From: Paraphaeosphaeria minitans
Lineage: Eukaryota; Ascomycota; Dothideomycetes; Pleosporales; Didymosphaeriaceae
NCBI GenBank assembly: GCA_015832175.1
Contig: WJXW01000014.1
Span: forward strand, 992,001-1,056,000
Direction of reading: 5' to 3'
Length of the DNA stretch: 64,000 nucleotides
Under the pieces are notes generated by a model. The model saw only the letters and a list, made by a program, of their open reading frames with translations. It was not told the origin of the DNA and searched no databases. Positions within the stretch are counted from its first letter, which is position 1. Each line of letters begins with the position of its first letter. Shown one piece after another: positions 1 to 11,290 of this stretch. Position numbers and translations under genes: made by a program.

Positions 1-1395
1 TTTGGATTTGTGCCGACACCTTGGGAGACGAAGCTGGCGAAGAACTTCTTCGCTCGCGTTTTCGACAACATTACGAGTGAACTCCGGCCCGAGCAGCACG
101 ACTACATCTCTTTCAAGCCACACCTGGACTCAAGAGGACGATTTTTGGAGCTTAGTGAACACGACAGGCTGGAGCTCGGTGGTGTGGAATATCGCGCCTT
201 GCAGGCTCTACTATTCACGCTCATTGGATATCAGCTCTTTTGGTACATGTTCGGCATTGTTTTCCTCATGCCGTATTCGTACCGCTCCGAGACGCGCGAT
301 ATCCTCCGAGAGGCCCAGCCAGGCGGACTGAACCACCAGTGGTGGGCATTCTTCTCGACGGTCACCGAGTTTGCCAACGGCGGCCTCAATGTGCTTAACG
401 CCAACTTCATCCCATTCAGCGGCATGCCTTACATTCTCATCATTGCCGGAGTGCTGGCGCTGATCGGGCAGACTCAGTTCCCCATCTTCCTCCGATTGAC
501 GATATGGACAATGCAGAAGATGGTACCTAAAGGATCTCGACTGCGGAACACGCTACAGTTCTTACTGCAGCATCCCCGACGCTGCTTCATCTACTTGTTC
601 CCAAGCAGGCAAACATGGTATCTGCTGGCTATCCAGATCACCATCGACATCACTGCGTGGCTATGTTTCGAGATCCTAAACATCGGCATGCCAGACATTG
701 AAGCCTTGCCAACCGGCACCCGCATACTCGATGGATTATTCCAGGCCACGGGTCTCCGTACATCTGGTGCCTACATCATCGCTTTCTCCTCGCTCGCTCC
801 TGCCTGCCTGGTGGCCTACCTGGTGATAATGTACATTTCGAGCTACCCGCTGGTGATGACCCTGCGCAAGACGAACACATACGAAGAGCGATCGATCGGG
901 CTGCAGGAAGGCGACGACAGCGCTGCTGGCATCGCATCGCATCTCCAGAAGCAGCTGGCCTACGACATCTGGTTCCAGTTCCTTGCCTTCTTCCTGGTGT
1001 GCGTCGTTGAGCGGGCGCATCTTCGCGCCGCGGATCCAGGGTTCGACATGTTCTCGCTGCTGTTCGAGGTGACTTCGGCGTATGGAACGGTGGGGCTATC
1101 GACCGGTGTACCTGGTGAGGACATTAGTCTCAGCGGCCGCTTTGCCAGCCTCAGCAAGGTCGTCATGCTGTTTGTGATGGTCCGGGGTAGGCATCGCGGG
1201 CTGCCTCTTGCGATTGATCGAAGTATACTTTTGCCGGGGGAAGAGCTGATGAAGAGGTTGGATCTAGAGTATGGTGCTGGGCCAAGTGCCTCCGCGAATG
1301 ACCAACGGGAGTTGATAAGCGATTCTGAAAAGAACACTACCCAAGCGGAAAGCTCAAGGCTGGTTCAGAGTGCGGAGAGGGAGAATCTTGGCTAA
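1..1395 (+). CDS. Trk-family potassium transporter, C-terminal part (5' end outside window)
   Basis: The reading frame is open from base 1, so the start lies upstream. The product is the C-terminal 464 residues of a fungal Trk/HKT-type K+ transporter of the plasma membrane. Several hydrophobic segments alternate with pore-loop signatures: FANGGLNV near residue 125, GLRTSGAY near residue 250 and SAYGTVGLSTG near residue 360, which correspond to selectivity-filter loops of the four MPM repeats. The RGRHRGLP motif after the last pore helix is typical of fungal Trk1/Trk2. The tail is hydrophilic and ends with TAA at 1393-1395. No intron is visible in this part. Family assignment is firm; whether it is Trk1 or Trk2 cannot be decided. 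Confidence 0.93.
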   Translation, partial: FGFVPTPWETKLAKNFFARVFDNITSELRPEQHDYISFKPHLDSRGRFLELSEHDRLELGGVEYRALQALLFTLIGYQLFWYMFGIVFLMPYSYRSETRDILREAQPGGLNHQWWAFFSTVTEFANGGLNVLNANFIPFSGMPYILIIAGVLALIGQTQFPIFLRLTIWTMQKMVPKGSRLRNTLQFLLQHPRRCFIYLFPSRQTWYLLAIQITIDITAWLCFEILNIGMPDIEALPTGTRILDGLFQATGLRTSGAYIIAFSSLAPACLVAYLVIMYISSYPLVMTLRKTNTYEERSIGLQEGDDSAAGIASHLQKQLAYDIWFQFLAFFLVCVVERAHLRAADPGFDMFSLLFEVTSAYGTVGLSTGVPGEDISLSGRFASLSKVVMLFVMVRGRHRGLPLAIDRSILLPGEELMKRLDLEYGAGPSASANDQRELISDSEKNTTQAESSRLVQSAERENLG

Positions 1396-1610
1396 AGCGC
1401 CGCGCCTAGATAGTAAATAGGGGACCGTTATGATTTGTGTTCTTACCCTATCCACAGGCGGACATACATGACCTGGTCGCGTGATGTAACCACAAGGTCA
1501 CGCATTGCAGTTGCGGTAAAAACAAAATCAGTGTCCAATTTTGAATCTATCATACACACGGACTCGTCGCACAGCACGGCGCAGCTTCTCCGATCCCGCG
1601 AGAACCCACA

Positions 1611-2243
1611 CTATGGCTGCTGGAAAACACCCCTCGCTGTCAAACGCTGCATCGCCGGCAAGCTATCACACATGACCTCTTTCTTCTCCATTACGATCCC
1701 CCCATGAGGCGCCCCCTCCTTCCTGACATACCAGAAGTGAAAAGCAGCAGGGACCTTGATATCCCAGTCTCTCCCACCCGAGTCCTGAACCTTCTCCTCC
1801 TGCGCTGTTGCGTTGCCGCGGAGGTTCGCAAATATGTGTGCTTGGCCGATCATCTCCCAGCCGAATTCTGTCTCCCAGGTGATGATGAAGCAAGGGTCAT
1901 GGAATTCAGAGGTGAAGTGCTGGTACATGGTTTTGGACTCGGCGAAGGCGGCGGCGTTGCCGGTGGAGGATTTACCGTCTGGCCTGACGAAGGTAAAGTC
2001 TGGGGAAAGCTGCAGGTGGTGATGTGTCATCTCATTGTACGTGCTAGAGGATGTAGGGTCGTTTTGGAATTCGGATGAATAGAACCAAGAGAAGCTTACC
2101 CATTCGCTCTCCTCCTTATCCCACTCCGCCCGCTTGTTGAAGCTCAGAGTATACTCTTCCATCCACTTCATTGCTGGATGCTTCCTTGTTTCATTGTCCC
2201 ATGTTCCTACATGCACAAAAGCTGGTGTGGTTGGGAAAGACAT
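1611..2243 (-). CDS. NTF2/SnoaL-like hypothetical protein
   Basis: A single-exon gene of 210 residues. I chose the ATG at 2243 (MSFPTTP) rather than the in-frame ATG 18 codons upstream, because related fungal proteins begin near the aromatic-rich GTWDNETRKHP region. The sequence is rich in Trp, Phe and Tyr (WVSFSWFYSS, FHFWYVRKEG), with alternating short strands like the cone-shaped NTF2/SnoaL fold found in many small fungal proteins of unknown role. I see no signal peptide or membrane segment. The fold call is an impression from composition and pattern, not from a motif, so the function is unknown. Its 3' end lies about 215 bp from the 3' end of the Trk gene (convergent). Confidence 0.6.
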   Translation of the reverse strand: MSFPTTPAFVHVGTWDNETRKHPAMKWMEEYTLSFNKRAEWDKEESEWVSFSWFYSSEFQNDPTSSSTYNEMTHHHLQLSPDFTFVRPDGKSSTGNAAAFAESKTMYQHFTSEFHDPCFIITWETEFGWEMIGQAHIFANLRGNATAQEEKVQDSGGRDWDIKVPAAFHFWYVRKEGAPHGGIVMEKKEVMCDSLPAMQRLTARGVFQQP

Positions 2244-3878
2244 GGTGTAAAACTGAGTGAAGGGTATGATTCTCTTGCAAAGTGCCAGCTCTGTCACATC
2301 GTGAGGTTTAAGTACTCCAGAAGAAGCTCCGGTGGCTAATCAGCCTCGTTACAGAAGGTGGTGTGATGCCTGATATTCATCTTCAGCCGCTCACACTAGA
2401 CACGATGGCGTCAAAATGTACGTTTCCATGGAGCTTGATATGTACTTCCAAGCTGAGCTCATATAAGTCGATGAGGCTGTTGCATCATTGTCGGGATATT
2501 GGCCGAGAGCATCCTTCTGCAAAAGGCGGGTATGGGGATCGAGAGCAGCCCTGAAGAGTTCGAGCAACCGAGTTCAACTGCGAGAGCACATATCAGCCAT
2601 GTCAGCAAGGTTTGGAGGTCGGGACTGCACTCCAGCCGCTGTTCGCGGAAGTGAGGGTGCGTGTGCGGGGAATGTTCCGTCCGGGTGGCAGCGGATGTCT
2701 GATAGTTGCTGCTTCTTCAATGCTGCCATGCGCGTGCCGCCTCAAGTGAACAAACAATTCTGTGGCATGACTGCCGCACCCGTTCCTTGAGACGCACTAG
2801 CGCGATCTGGGCCCAACAATGGGAAAACGTAGACAGGCTGCCAGCGCTACCATAGGCATCTGTCAGTGGCAGCTGTTTCCGAAAGACAAAGGCCATCAAG
2901 CGACGAGACTCTCTCACGCGCTGGAGCTCACCGTCTTGACAGCATATCCAGCGCCGACAAACAGAGCACCTATCCCACGTGCCGTTCCTCTGTCGCAACA
3001 CGTTCTTACCACCCTTCCTCAACGGCCCAGCACGCCAGGCACATCAATGAAAAGCGCAATTGCGAAAAGCCCAGCAAAAATTATCCCCGAGAAGCACCCG
3101 CAGGCACTTGAAACCCCCAACCATTCGCCGTGTGCAATGCGTTGATCAGAGGGCTGGTGTCCCGACTCTTGAGCTCGGGAAACCCTAAGAAGGTAAGTAT
3201 GAAGAAGAGAAACGGAGGGCGAGGGCAGGCGCGTTTCTATAGGTGGGCGGAGGCGCTAGTGGGCGCGCTAGTGGAGATCACGTGGGGGATGCTGCCTGGC
3301 AACGGGCGCAGGTGAAGGCGGCCTGTTGCCGTGAGGGTGCGAGCCTGGAGCGAGAAGAGCCTACCCAGGCTCCTCTTGCGAGCAAACATGAAGACAGGTG
3401 GGTGTCAGCCAGGGCGCATGCTAGCTTTGTCTTGTGCATCCAGCTGGTTACTTATTCCGCATACGCAAAAGGTACTGTGCAAGCAATTCTCAGGTCCAAC
3501 GATCTGCATCACATTGATTTCGTTACTTGCGCTACCCCTTCCCAACGCTGCCTTGCCGATTGTCTAACAATCTCCATCGTTCAGACCGGTGCGCCGTTCC
3601 ACAACTTGATGCATACAGCCTGCATTGATGGAAGAGCTTGCAAGCCTCAACGAGCTTCTTGAACCCGACGTTGCAGCAGTTACCAGCAGGAATTGGGCTG
3701 TGAAAAAGAAGCCGAGTTGTTCGAGACTCAACCCGTGGTGCGAAAAGCTTTACAGTCACGCCACCAGTCTCTCAACTATGCACGTTTTGTATCTTCGAAA
3801 TCGTGCCGTAAGCGGCAATCATGGGGGTTCGCTCGAGCGCGATGCAAAGGACAAGTTCGCTGTATTTACAGAATATGT
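2244..3878. other. Intergenic region, no gene seen
   Basis: About 1.6 kb between the NTF2-like gene and the small membrane protein gene. Open frames on both strands are short, lack recognisable motifs and do not splice into anything convincing. No repeat or RNA gene was seen. Confidence 0.5.
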
Positions 3879-4395
3879 TTACAAGTAGATTACAACGCCT
3901 GTGAGTGCTCCGAGAACCTTCAATCGTGTATCCTCCCCCGTATTGTCCTTTTTCGTGATTGACCGATCGTCAATGTCATAGGTGCGGTATCCTATCCTCA
4001 CTACAAACGCATTAGCCTGGGCCGCCTGGTAAGATTGCTGGCAATGTGGTACCGTGTTCTTTTGGCTCGAGAAACTCTCCTTGAATTGATCAGTTTGCGG
4101 GCCCTTGTGTTCGCTCGACTGCCTCAGCGTAGTGTCTTTGGGATCGCCTGAATCGTTTCGTTAGCTAGGGTCACTACGAAGCCCGCAACCAATGCTGCCA
4201 CATACCACGCGGGGTACCTGCTGCCGGTGTCGAGTGGGGCGTGCCTCCACCAGCGGTGAAACGATCCTCAATGTTCTGCAACTCTCTCGTCTTGTAAGGG
4301 TTCGGGAACCAGTACTGTCGCATGAACATGTAGTAGGTGAAGCCCACGGCACCGCCCGCCATGAAGATCTTGGGGATAGTGAGACGGCCCGACAT
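3879..4395 (-). CDS. Small single-TM conserved fungal protein
   Basis: Exon 1 is 4395-4206 and exon 2 is 4147-3879. The 58-nt intron (4205-4148) has donor GTATGT, branch GCTAAC and acceptor TTCAG, and joins in frame to give 152 residues. The start MSGRLTIPKIF leads into one hydrophobic segment (about residues 8-27), then YWFPNPYKTRELQNIEDRFTAGGG, which I recall as a conserved block of small fungal membrane proteins of unknown function (probably mitochondrial or ER). The C-terminus is less certain. A second intron at about 4053-4002 (GTACCA...TTTGTAG) would end the protein after about 96 residues, closer to the length I expect. It is divergent from ERD1. Confidence 0.7.
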
Positions 4396-4892
4396 TGTGA
4401 GGAGTGTAAAGTTTTTTAGAAGTCGGATGATGCGGCGGAGGGCGGTTGATCTGTACGTTCGCAAGGTACAGGAGGGTGATGGAGTAGCTAGGCGTGTGCG
4501 GGAAGAATTGGGGATGACGGCGGCAATGTCAGGCTATGCGTGTTATGCCTTTTGCGTGCACTCTGTCGTTGCTATTGCCAAATGTTCGCGTCATCTAGCC
4601 CTTAGCGCGAGAGCTCCCCTAGTCGATCGACCTTGGCAGGGTCAGCCCTGTCAATGAGGCTGAACGGCGTTACGTCAGCGAGAGTGTGGCGTTGCGTTTG
4701 CGGAACCACCTCTCCTGGATGCTGAAAGGGACACGCGACCACTACGAAGACACCTTGCATAGCACAGCAATACGTGGGGAAGGAGGCGGGCGCACTCACC
4801 TCTAGTCATTCGTTCAGTCCCATCCACCGAGAGTAAAAGCAGGTCCCCAGGCGCATCGCAATTGATACGACGGGCCAACTGGCGGCATCAAA
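4396..4892. promoter_or_regulatory. Divergent promoter region, small TM gene / ERD1
   Basis: About 500 bp separate the two divergent start codons. No coding potential is convincing. No specific motif is claimed. Confidence 0.4.
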
Positions 4893-6239
4893 ATGGACGG
4901 TGATCCGGCGGTGGAGCCGCAGCTCGACAAGTTTAGTCGCATACTGCCCCTACCTTATCGGGTTGCTTTGATTATAGTGATGGGTATGTGCGCTTCCTCC
5001 TTCGCAACCAACCCGAGCTGACAGTCTCCCAGGCATATGGGCATGGGGCTTGAACCTCCACTACCTCTCCCTTATTCGCATCGACGTTCCCTCCCTCATT
5101 CGATACCCGGCGCGCAACTCTCCGCACCACCCACCGCATTACCTATCTTGCTACCGTGTTGCGCTTTCCCTCACCGTACCGCTCGTCGTTTCCCTGCTCC
5201 TCTTCTGGAGTCTCACCAGCGGAAGTCCCGCCGACATTGCCGCATGGGAGATCCTGCCGAACCTTTACCTTGTCGTCCTCGTCATCGGATTCATCGTACC
5301 CATACCTTTTGTTAGCCGGAATGGAAGACACCGGACACTTGCAACCCTGAAGAGGATCAGCATAGGAGGCATCGCCGAGGCCCAGGATGGAAAATTTGGG
5401 GACATCTTGCTCGCTGATGCCTTGACGAGTTACGCGAAAGTGCTGGGCGATCTTTTTATCAGCCTGTGCATGTTCTTCTCGTCCAAGCACAGTTCCACGG
5501 GCCCGCCAAACCGCAGCTGCGGCGGCTTCTTTTGGGTACCCTTCATCATCTCCGTGCCCTCGTTGATCCGTCTCCGCCAATGCCTCACCGAGTACGGGCG
5601 CGTGAAAAAGGAAAATAAGCAAGTAGGACAGATCAGCGCCACGACAGGCTGGGGTGGTGTCCATCTCGCCAATGCCTTGAAATACAGCACCGCGTTCCCC
5701 GTGATCATTCTGTCTGCCATGCAGCGTAACCCAGACCCCTCCAAATACGGCATGTCTGAAGCAACCCTTTTCCGCCTATGGCTTGCTGCAGTCTTCGTCA
5801 ACTCGGCGTACTCGTTCTGGTGGGATGTCAGTCGTGATTGGGATCTGACGCTCCTGCTGGGCAAAAGAGAGAGGGAGAATCCAGAGCACCCGTACGGCTT
5901 GAGGCGGCACCGCTGGTTTCACGCAAAAGAGTTCTACTACGCGGCAATTGGGATCGACGCTGTGTTGAGATGCACGTGGAGCATCAAGCTGAGCCCGCAT
6001 CTGGACCACTTCAACGATCTGGAGGGCGGCATCTTCATGATGGAGGCATTAGAGGTGTTCAGGAGATGGGTCTGGATTTTCTTTCGTGTTGAGACAGAGT
6101 GGGGTGAGTACTGCCCATATTTGAAGAAACTAAAGCAGAGGGCTGACCGAAAGCAGTGCGTAACCACCGGGGCCCCGCGCCTGACGACATTCTTCTCGGT
6201 GACTTTGCGAACGCATCGAACAAGTACGATGATGACTGA
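4893..6239 (+). CDS. ERD1: ERD1-like EXS-domain protein
   Basis: Three exons: 4893-4983, 5033-6103 and 6157-6239, giving 414 residues. Introns are GTATGT...CCCAG (49 nt) and GTGAGT...AGCAG (53 nt, branch GCTGAC). Both keep phase, and the last exon restores ETEWVRNHRGPAPDDILLGD, the conserved end of fungal Erd1. The protein is multi-pass: the N-terminus is cytosolic-like (MDGDPAVEPQLDKF), followed by several TM segments and the EXS domain with VNSAYSFWWDVSRDWDLTLL and RRWVWIFFRVETEW. In yeast Erd1 acts in the Golgi, in retention of lumenal ER proteins, glycosyltransferase recycling and phosphate recycling. The start at 4893 is supported by the homologous MDGDP N-terminus. Confidence 0.93.
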
Positions 6240-6467
6240 TTGACTTCCGATCGAAGGGCTTTGAATGAAGCGTATCGCATATGCAATCCCCGGCGTCCCT
6301 GAGCGTTTCCAGGGGTAGACGAATACAGTACTAAGGTACCAGCTTATGCAACCCTTTCTGCGCGTCGAACTTCTGCCGTAATCACCGTGACCGTCGCGTG
6401 TTATGCTGCTGTTCCAAACTGTATGCAAACCCCGAGCGCTCCATCCCACAACCAACTCATGCACCAT

Positions 6468-7448
6468 CTACCCATTACTCACTGCCGCCACCCTTCCCTC
6501 CCACCAAATCTGCCCCAAATTAAACGCCGTCATAAATGCTCCCTTCTCGCCCCAACTCTCCTCGACGACATGCTGGAAGTACCCCTCCAACGCCCCACAC
6601 ACCTCCGCCCTCTTCCTCACCAGCCCCGTCAACAGAATCCTCAGGACCACCTCGTACCGCTCCCACGACACGGGCCGCTCTCACCACACGAATTTGATGG
6701 CGTCGAGGAGCTCAGCAGGGTGAAGGCGGCGGAGAGCAGGCGCGCGCGGAGAGTCGTGTGAATGGTGTTCAAGAGGGCGTCATCGTGCGTGTACGTGGCA
6801 AGGTTGACCATGCGGGCGAGACTGAGAAGGGAGAGGCGGCCTTCCTCTGGGGCAGGACGGGAGTAGTGGGGAGGAGGCTGGGTGTCTTCCGCGAGGCAGG
6901 CAGTGTCGTCGGCGGGTACGACGAGCGCGTGGGTTTTCCAGAAGGTGGTGGCTGTCTGGACCATCCAGGCGTGGAAGGGGAGGTCGATGGGCAGGGTGGG
7001 CGGGTTGGGATGCTATCGTGTACGTGGTCAGCAGTGCGCTCGTCTGGAAGAGGTTACCATCGTACCGTACTGTCTGCACCGTACCCGGCGTACTTCCGGG
7101 CCGTCATGTGCACATAGGGCGCATAGATGGGGAATTCGTAGCCTTCGGCGTGGAAGGCGAAGAGACAGTCGGCGTTGCGTTGTGAGCTGTACCGGGTGAA
7201 GCTGGAATTCGTATCAGTGAGATATGTTCTGTGGCATCGGGGAATCCGAAGTACTCCGCCCGCAGCAGCTCCTGCTGAGCCTTCAGATCCGCTGATGTCC
7301 CGGTAATGATGTCTTGGTCAAGGTTCGCCTTTGCCCATTCGCTGACGTCAATGTTGCCGTTAGTATCGTGTGGGAGAGTCTGCTTGCTTGGGGAAAGTGC
7401 GGGCTGCGACATCTTGCTTGACGAGGCAACGGGAGTCGGAGTATCCAA
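6468..7448 (-). pseudogene. Unknown gene, probably disrupted (frameshift plus in-frame TGA)
   Basis: Exons read from 7448 (or the ATG at 7412) to 7255, then 7201-7066, then from 7012 onward. Introns of 53 nt each lie at 7254-7202 (GTACTT...CCAG) and 7065-7013 (GTACGA...GATAG, branch CTGACC). They produce protein-like sequence such as NADCLFAFHAEGYEF and LPFHAWMVQTATTFWK. The last part, AELLDAIKFVW and then ERPVSWERYEVVL, lies in a different frame from the preceding exon and is split by TGA at 6681-6683. No splice junction with a branch site removes both defects. The layout faintly recalls BTB-type fungal proteins, but I do not recognise the family. A sequencing error is an alternative to real decay. 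Confidence 0.45.
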
Positions 7449-7897
7449 GAAACGCTGGTAAAACTATACGTAGAGGGTGCTGGCAAGAATATATTCTATA
7501 ATGCTCGCATGCGAGCTGGATTATGGGGTGAGGCGCGGGTCAGCTGGCGTGACGGTGTCGGGTGAAAGAAATCAATTCATAAATTGAGCGCTAAGTGTGA
7601 AAGCGCACACTGGGACCTGAAGCCCTGAAGCCCATTCATGGAGCACGGCGATAGTGATGCAAATTTGAGCTATGCTCATTAAACATGTGTTGGGTGTTGC
7701 ACAGGCTAAGTGGGACCATGCGAACAGAACGCTTCTAATAGTTGACCTGGTCATCATATTAGAGAAGTTGAGTCGTCACATAATGAACATGTTCCACGAG
7801 AGATCATAGCCTCAGCAGACTGTGGATACATACTTGCCATCTTCCAAAATAATGTGCAGGGTTTGTGGCACCCTTCATCGTCTTCGCGAGCTCCTAC
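7449..7897. other. Intergenic, no gene seen
   Basis: About 450 bp between the start of the disrupted gene and the stop codon of MSH4. No motif is recognisable. Confidence 0.4.
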
Positions 7898-10800
7898 CTA
7901 GTATAGGTTCTCTGAGACAGCGCGGGTCGAGGACATCGTGTTGGATGCAGGCCTGATTATGGATGCCGACGCTGTTGACGACGAAATCTTTGAATCAATC
8001 GAGATCACAGTTGACGGTCGCCCACGAGATTCTGGCGTTGCGATCCGCGAGTCATCCCCAACTTCAATCATCTCTTCGTCACCCAAATCCTCCTCTTTCA
8101 TCTCCACATCATCCTCCTCCTCCCCCTCCTCCTCCTCGCTTTCCACCGCACCCTTCTCTTCCTCATTGATCGCTGTCATGCGGTTGACAAACTCCTTTTG
8201 CAGCTCCTTTAGCCAGGAAGCCAGCAGATCACCCTCCAAGGTTCCACTATTCGCTTGCACCAGATGCTCTTTGAGATCGAGGATGAGCTTGCGACGGCGC
8301 TCTGCAATGACATTCTTGGATGTTTTCTTCTTCTGCTGAAGGCGGCGCTCGAGTTTATGCGCGTAGTAGGTAGCATCGGCAATGACTTGAGGCGGGAGAG
8401 GAACAAGGCGGGCAAGGGCGAGGCCATAGTGGGCTTCTCTCACCGAGCCTTCGACAGCGCGGTAGAGCATTGTCATGGTGTCATCGTCACTGATCTATGA
8501 AATGTGAGCAAAGACAGCTTAGAAACGATGCGATACTTACTTCGACGGCAAGGTGCAGGCAGATGACCCCATTGCGCTCCGAAAGAATGGTAGCGAGATC
8601 CTTGTAATGGGTCACAAACCAGACCAGAGCTCTGCTATCGACCAATGCCTCAGCGATTGCAATAGCAATGGCGATGCCGTCACGGGTGCTGGTGCCACGA
8701 CCGAGCTCATCAACGATCGCCATGCTGCGCCTCTCAAGGTTCCGCAAAATGAATGCGATCTCTCGCATTTCTGCAGCGAACGTAGAGACGTTGCTCTCGA
8801 TGCTATCGTCCATGCCCACTCTAGCAAAGAGATTGTGCAGTATGGGAAACGAAGCGCTGCTTGCAGGGACGAAGCTGCCCACCTGAGCCATGATGGATAA
8901 AAGGGCGACCGACCGAATGAAGGTACTCTTGCCGCTCATGTTGCACCCAGTGATGATTTGGAAGCGACACTGTTGCGTGGCGTACACATCGTTCGGGATG
9001 AACTTCGTTTGCATGATCTTCTCTCGAATCGGGTGTCGTGCTGCTTTGATTCCAAGCGTATCACTGATGCGAGGGCGAACATAGTCGTTGACGGTTACAA
9101 GGTGGGCAAATGCGGAAAGCTATTCTAGGTTAAGTAGGTTAAGTAATGGACTCGAAGTCCAGGACTGGGTACTCACCATGTCTAGCATTGCGATTGCTTC
9201 GCAAATCTTGAACAGGGCTGACATCTGCCCTCGCACTTCCTCAATGAGAGTCTGAACGGCCTCATCGCCTGCACATGTTAAATTTGACTATACTGTTATG
9301 AGAATCTACGTACTCATCAACACGACCTCTTGATGAGAAATATTGATCTTCTGATTCCTCTTCATCAACTCCACTGTCTGACACTCGAACATGTTCTTCT
9401 TCTTGAACACATTCGTGAACACTGGTGGAAGAGTCCTTTCTTCTAGCTCAGCTGCATGGATACGGATATAGAAGTTCCGACCAGTCTCGTATTTGAGGTC
9501 GAGCTTGAGGTCGTATTCTTCTACATGGTAATATCAGCTTCCACCAAATACAAGGTTGTCATAAAATTACTACTCAGCTCTGTAGCATGCTGGTAGGCAT
9601 CCTCCATCGCTTCTTTGTAGGTGGTCCGGGCAACATCGAGCAAGCCATTGACTCCAGACTTGACAGCATAATTGCGCTGATTTCGTAGCTCTAGCGGCTG
9701 CTTTGCGTACGTAGTATCCTCATTGATGTATTCATTGATGAGATCATGGACTGGAGTAATGTTCTCGGGGGCGCAGAGCTAGGTTCAATCAGCTTAAGAA
9801 GACGATAGTTGCCAAGTGTGCAAACTTCACGGATGTTGTTCAGCATCCAGCTGCGAGCTCCAGTGAGTGCTTCGTAGATAGGCGAAACTGAGGTGATGAA
9901 CTGCTTCAGCATGATGACCTGGTTGATGCTTTGTTCGGTGGTCTGAATGGTGGGTTTGGTCGGGACAATTATAAGCTAGGAGAGTCAGTCAGTACGACAC
10001 CTTGCTCATCTAGTTGCAGAGCATACAGCCGTCAGTAGCTTGTCAGCATCCAGAAAGCCCTTCAACGCCGAACGCGTGCCGTAGAACAAGTCCTCCTTGG
10101 TTTGCAGCTCGTCCACAGCATCATATCGCTTGTTCAAAGTGTCAGTATCAGTAAGCGGCTGAAGGATATTGCTGCGGAGAAGGCGAGCACCCATCAGAGT
10201 CTGCGTCTCGTTCAAAAGGCCAAACAAGCAGTCCTTTGACTTCGGATTGTGCAGGTTCTGAACGAGTTCGAGGGAGTAGATAGTGGAAACGTCGATCATC
10301 ATAGAGCCTTCGGATGGCTCATACTTCATTCTAAGGGAGTGGTAGGGAAACTTGACCCCAAAACCCAGCTCAATATACTTCAAAACCTAGATCAAATCAA
10401 TTTCTGATCCCTAACGGAATAAAGCCTCTTACAGCAGCTATGCAGCAAACCGCATAGTAGCTGCCAGAAACAGAGAGCTTGATGGCTTCCACATCATCGT
10501 CGAGTGCCAGTGTCTTGATGTAGTCGAGGCCAGCGCCTTCAGCCCAGTACTTGCGGTCGAGCAGCGTCATCTTACTGTCCATGATGTCCAAATTCTCCTC
10601 GATGATGGAGAACAATTTAGACTTCGGACTTGCGGATGTTGACACGATGAGAATCTCAGAAGGACCGTAGACGCGCAGCTTATGGATGGTCTTCACGTAG
10701 GTCTGGCTGTCGCATATCTGGCAAAGGACGGCGTCTCCAGTGTCCATATTGACAAATGATATGCCGACAGTGGGCGAGATGCCTCGAGACTCGGCAACGG

Positions 10801-11008
10801 CGCAGACAACGGTTTGAGCTTCGACACGGGCAATGGTTGAGGCTCCAGTTCTAGGCCGGGCAGTCGATGGTCTTCCGGTGCTTCGACGTGTCCTGGGACG
10901 AGACGTCGTAGTGGTGTTATACTCACCATATCCATAGCTGTAGCTTGGATATGACGAAGAGCCGGCCGAGGTGCTGTATGAGGTCGACGGCCTCGAATGG
11001 TGGACCAT
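7898..11008 (-). CDS. MSH4: MutS homologue MSH4 (meiotic recombination)
   Basis: Eight exons: 11008-10433, 10386-10027, 9975-9826, 9778-9574, 9520-9314, 9268-9177, 9119-8541 and 8494-7898, giving 921 residues. Introns are 45-57 nt and all phases agree. Msh4 pairs with Msh5 to stabilise Holliday-type intermediates and promote crossovers in meiosis; it lacks the N-terminal mismatch-binding domain of Msh2/3/6. Visible features: a Ser/Thr-rich N-terminus, the MutS connector and core domains, Walker A TGCNMSGKST (about residues 587-596) and Walker B DELGRGTST (about 667-675). After the ATPase comes a long acidic tail (EEEEGEEEDDVEMKEE) not expected from yeast Msh4. Intron 3 uses a weak donor, GTTTGC. 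Divergent from RSA4. Confidence 0.94.
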
Positions 11009-11290
11009 GACTATTAGTGAAGCTGTGTGGTCAGTGTGCGATCAATTGCTTTCATCTCTGGAGACTTAAAATATCACCACGGGACGATGTGTCCTCAGAG
11101 AAAGCCCACTGGGGATGTGTGGAAAGAGCAACCCTCTGGGACGCGTGGAAGATGAACTGCTAAGCGCGTCACCCCTGCTAGCGCCTATCGCTATCGATAA
11201 CACCAACGAAATTTTGGAGTCATAAACTCCCCGCTACCCACGCATTTCACTGCATGTTGTCGCGAGAAAAAGATAATCTGGCTCCGCAAA
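11009..11290. promoter_or_regulatory. Divergent promoter MSH4/RSA4
   Basis: Only 282 bp separate the start codons of a meiotic gene and a ribosome-assembly gene, so their core promoters must share this interval. No specific binding site is claimed. Confidence 0.5.
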
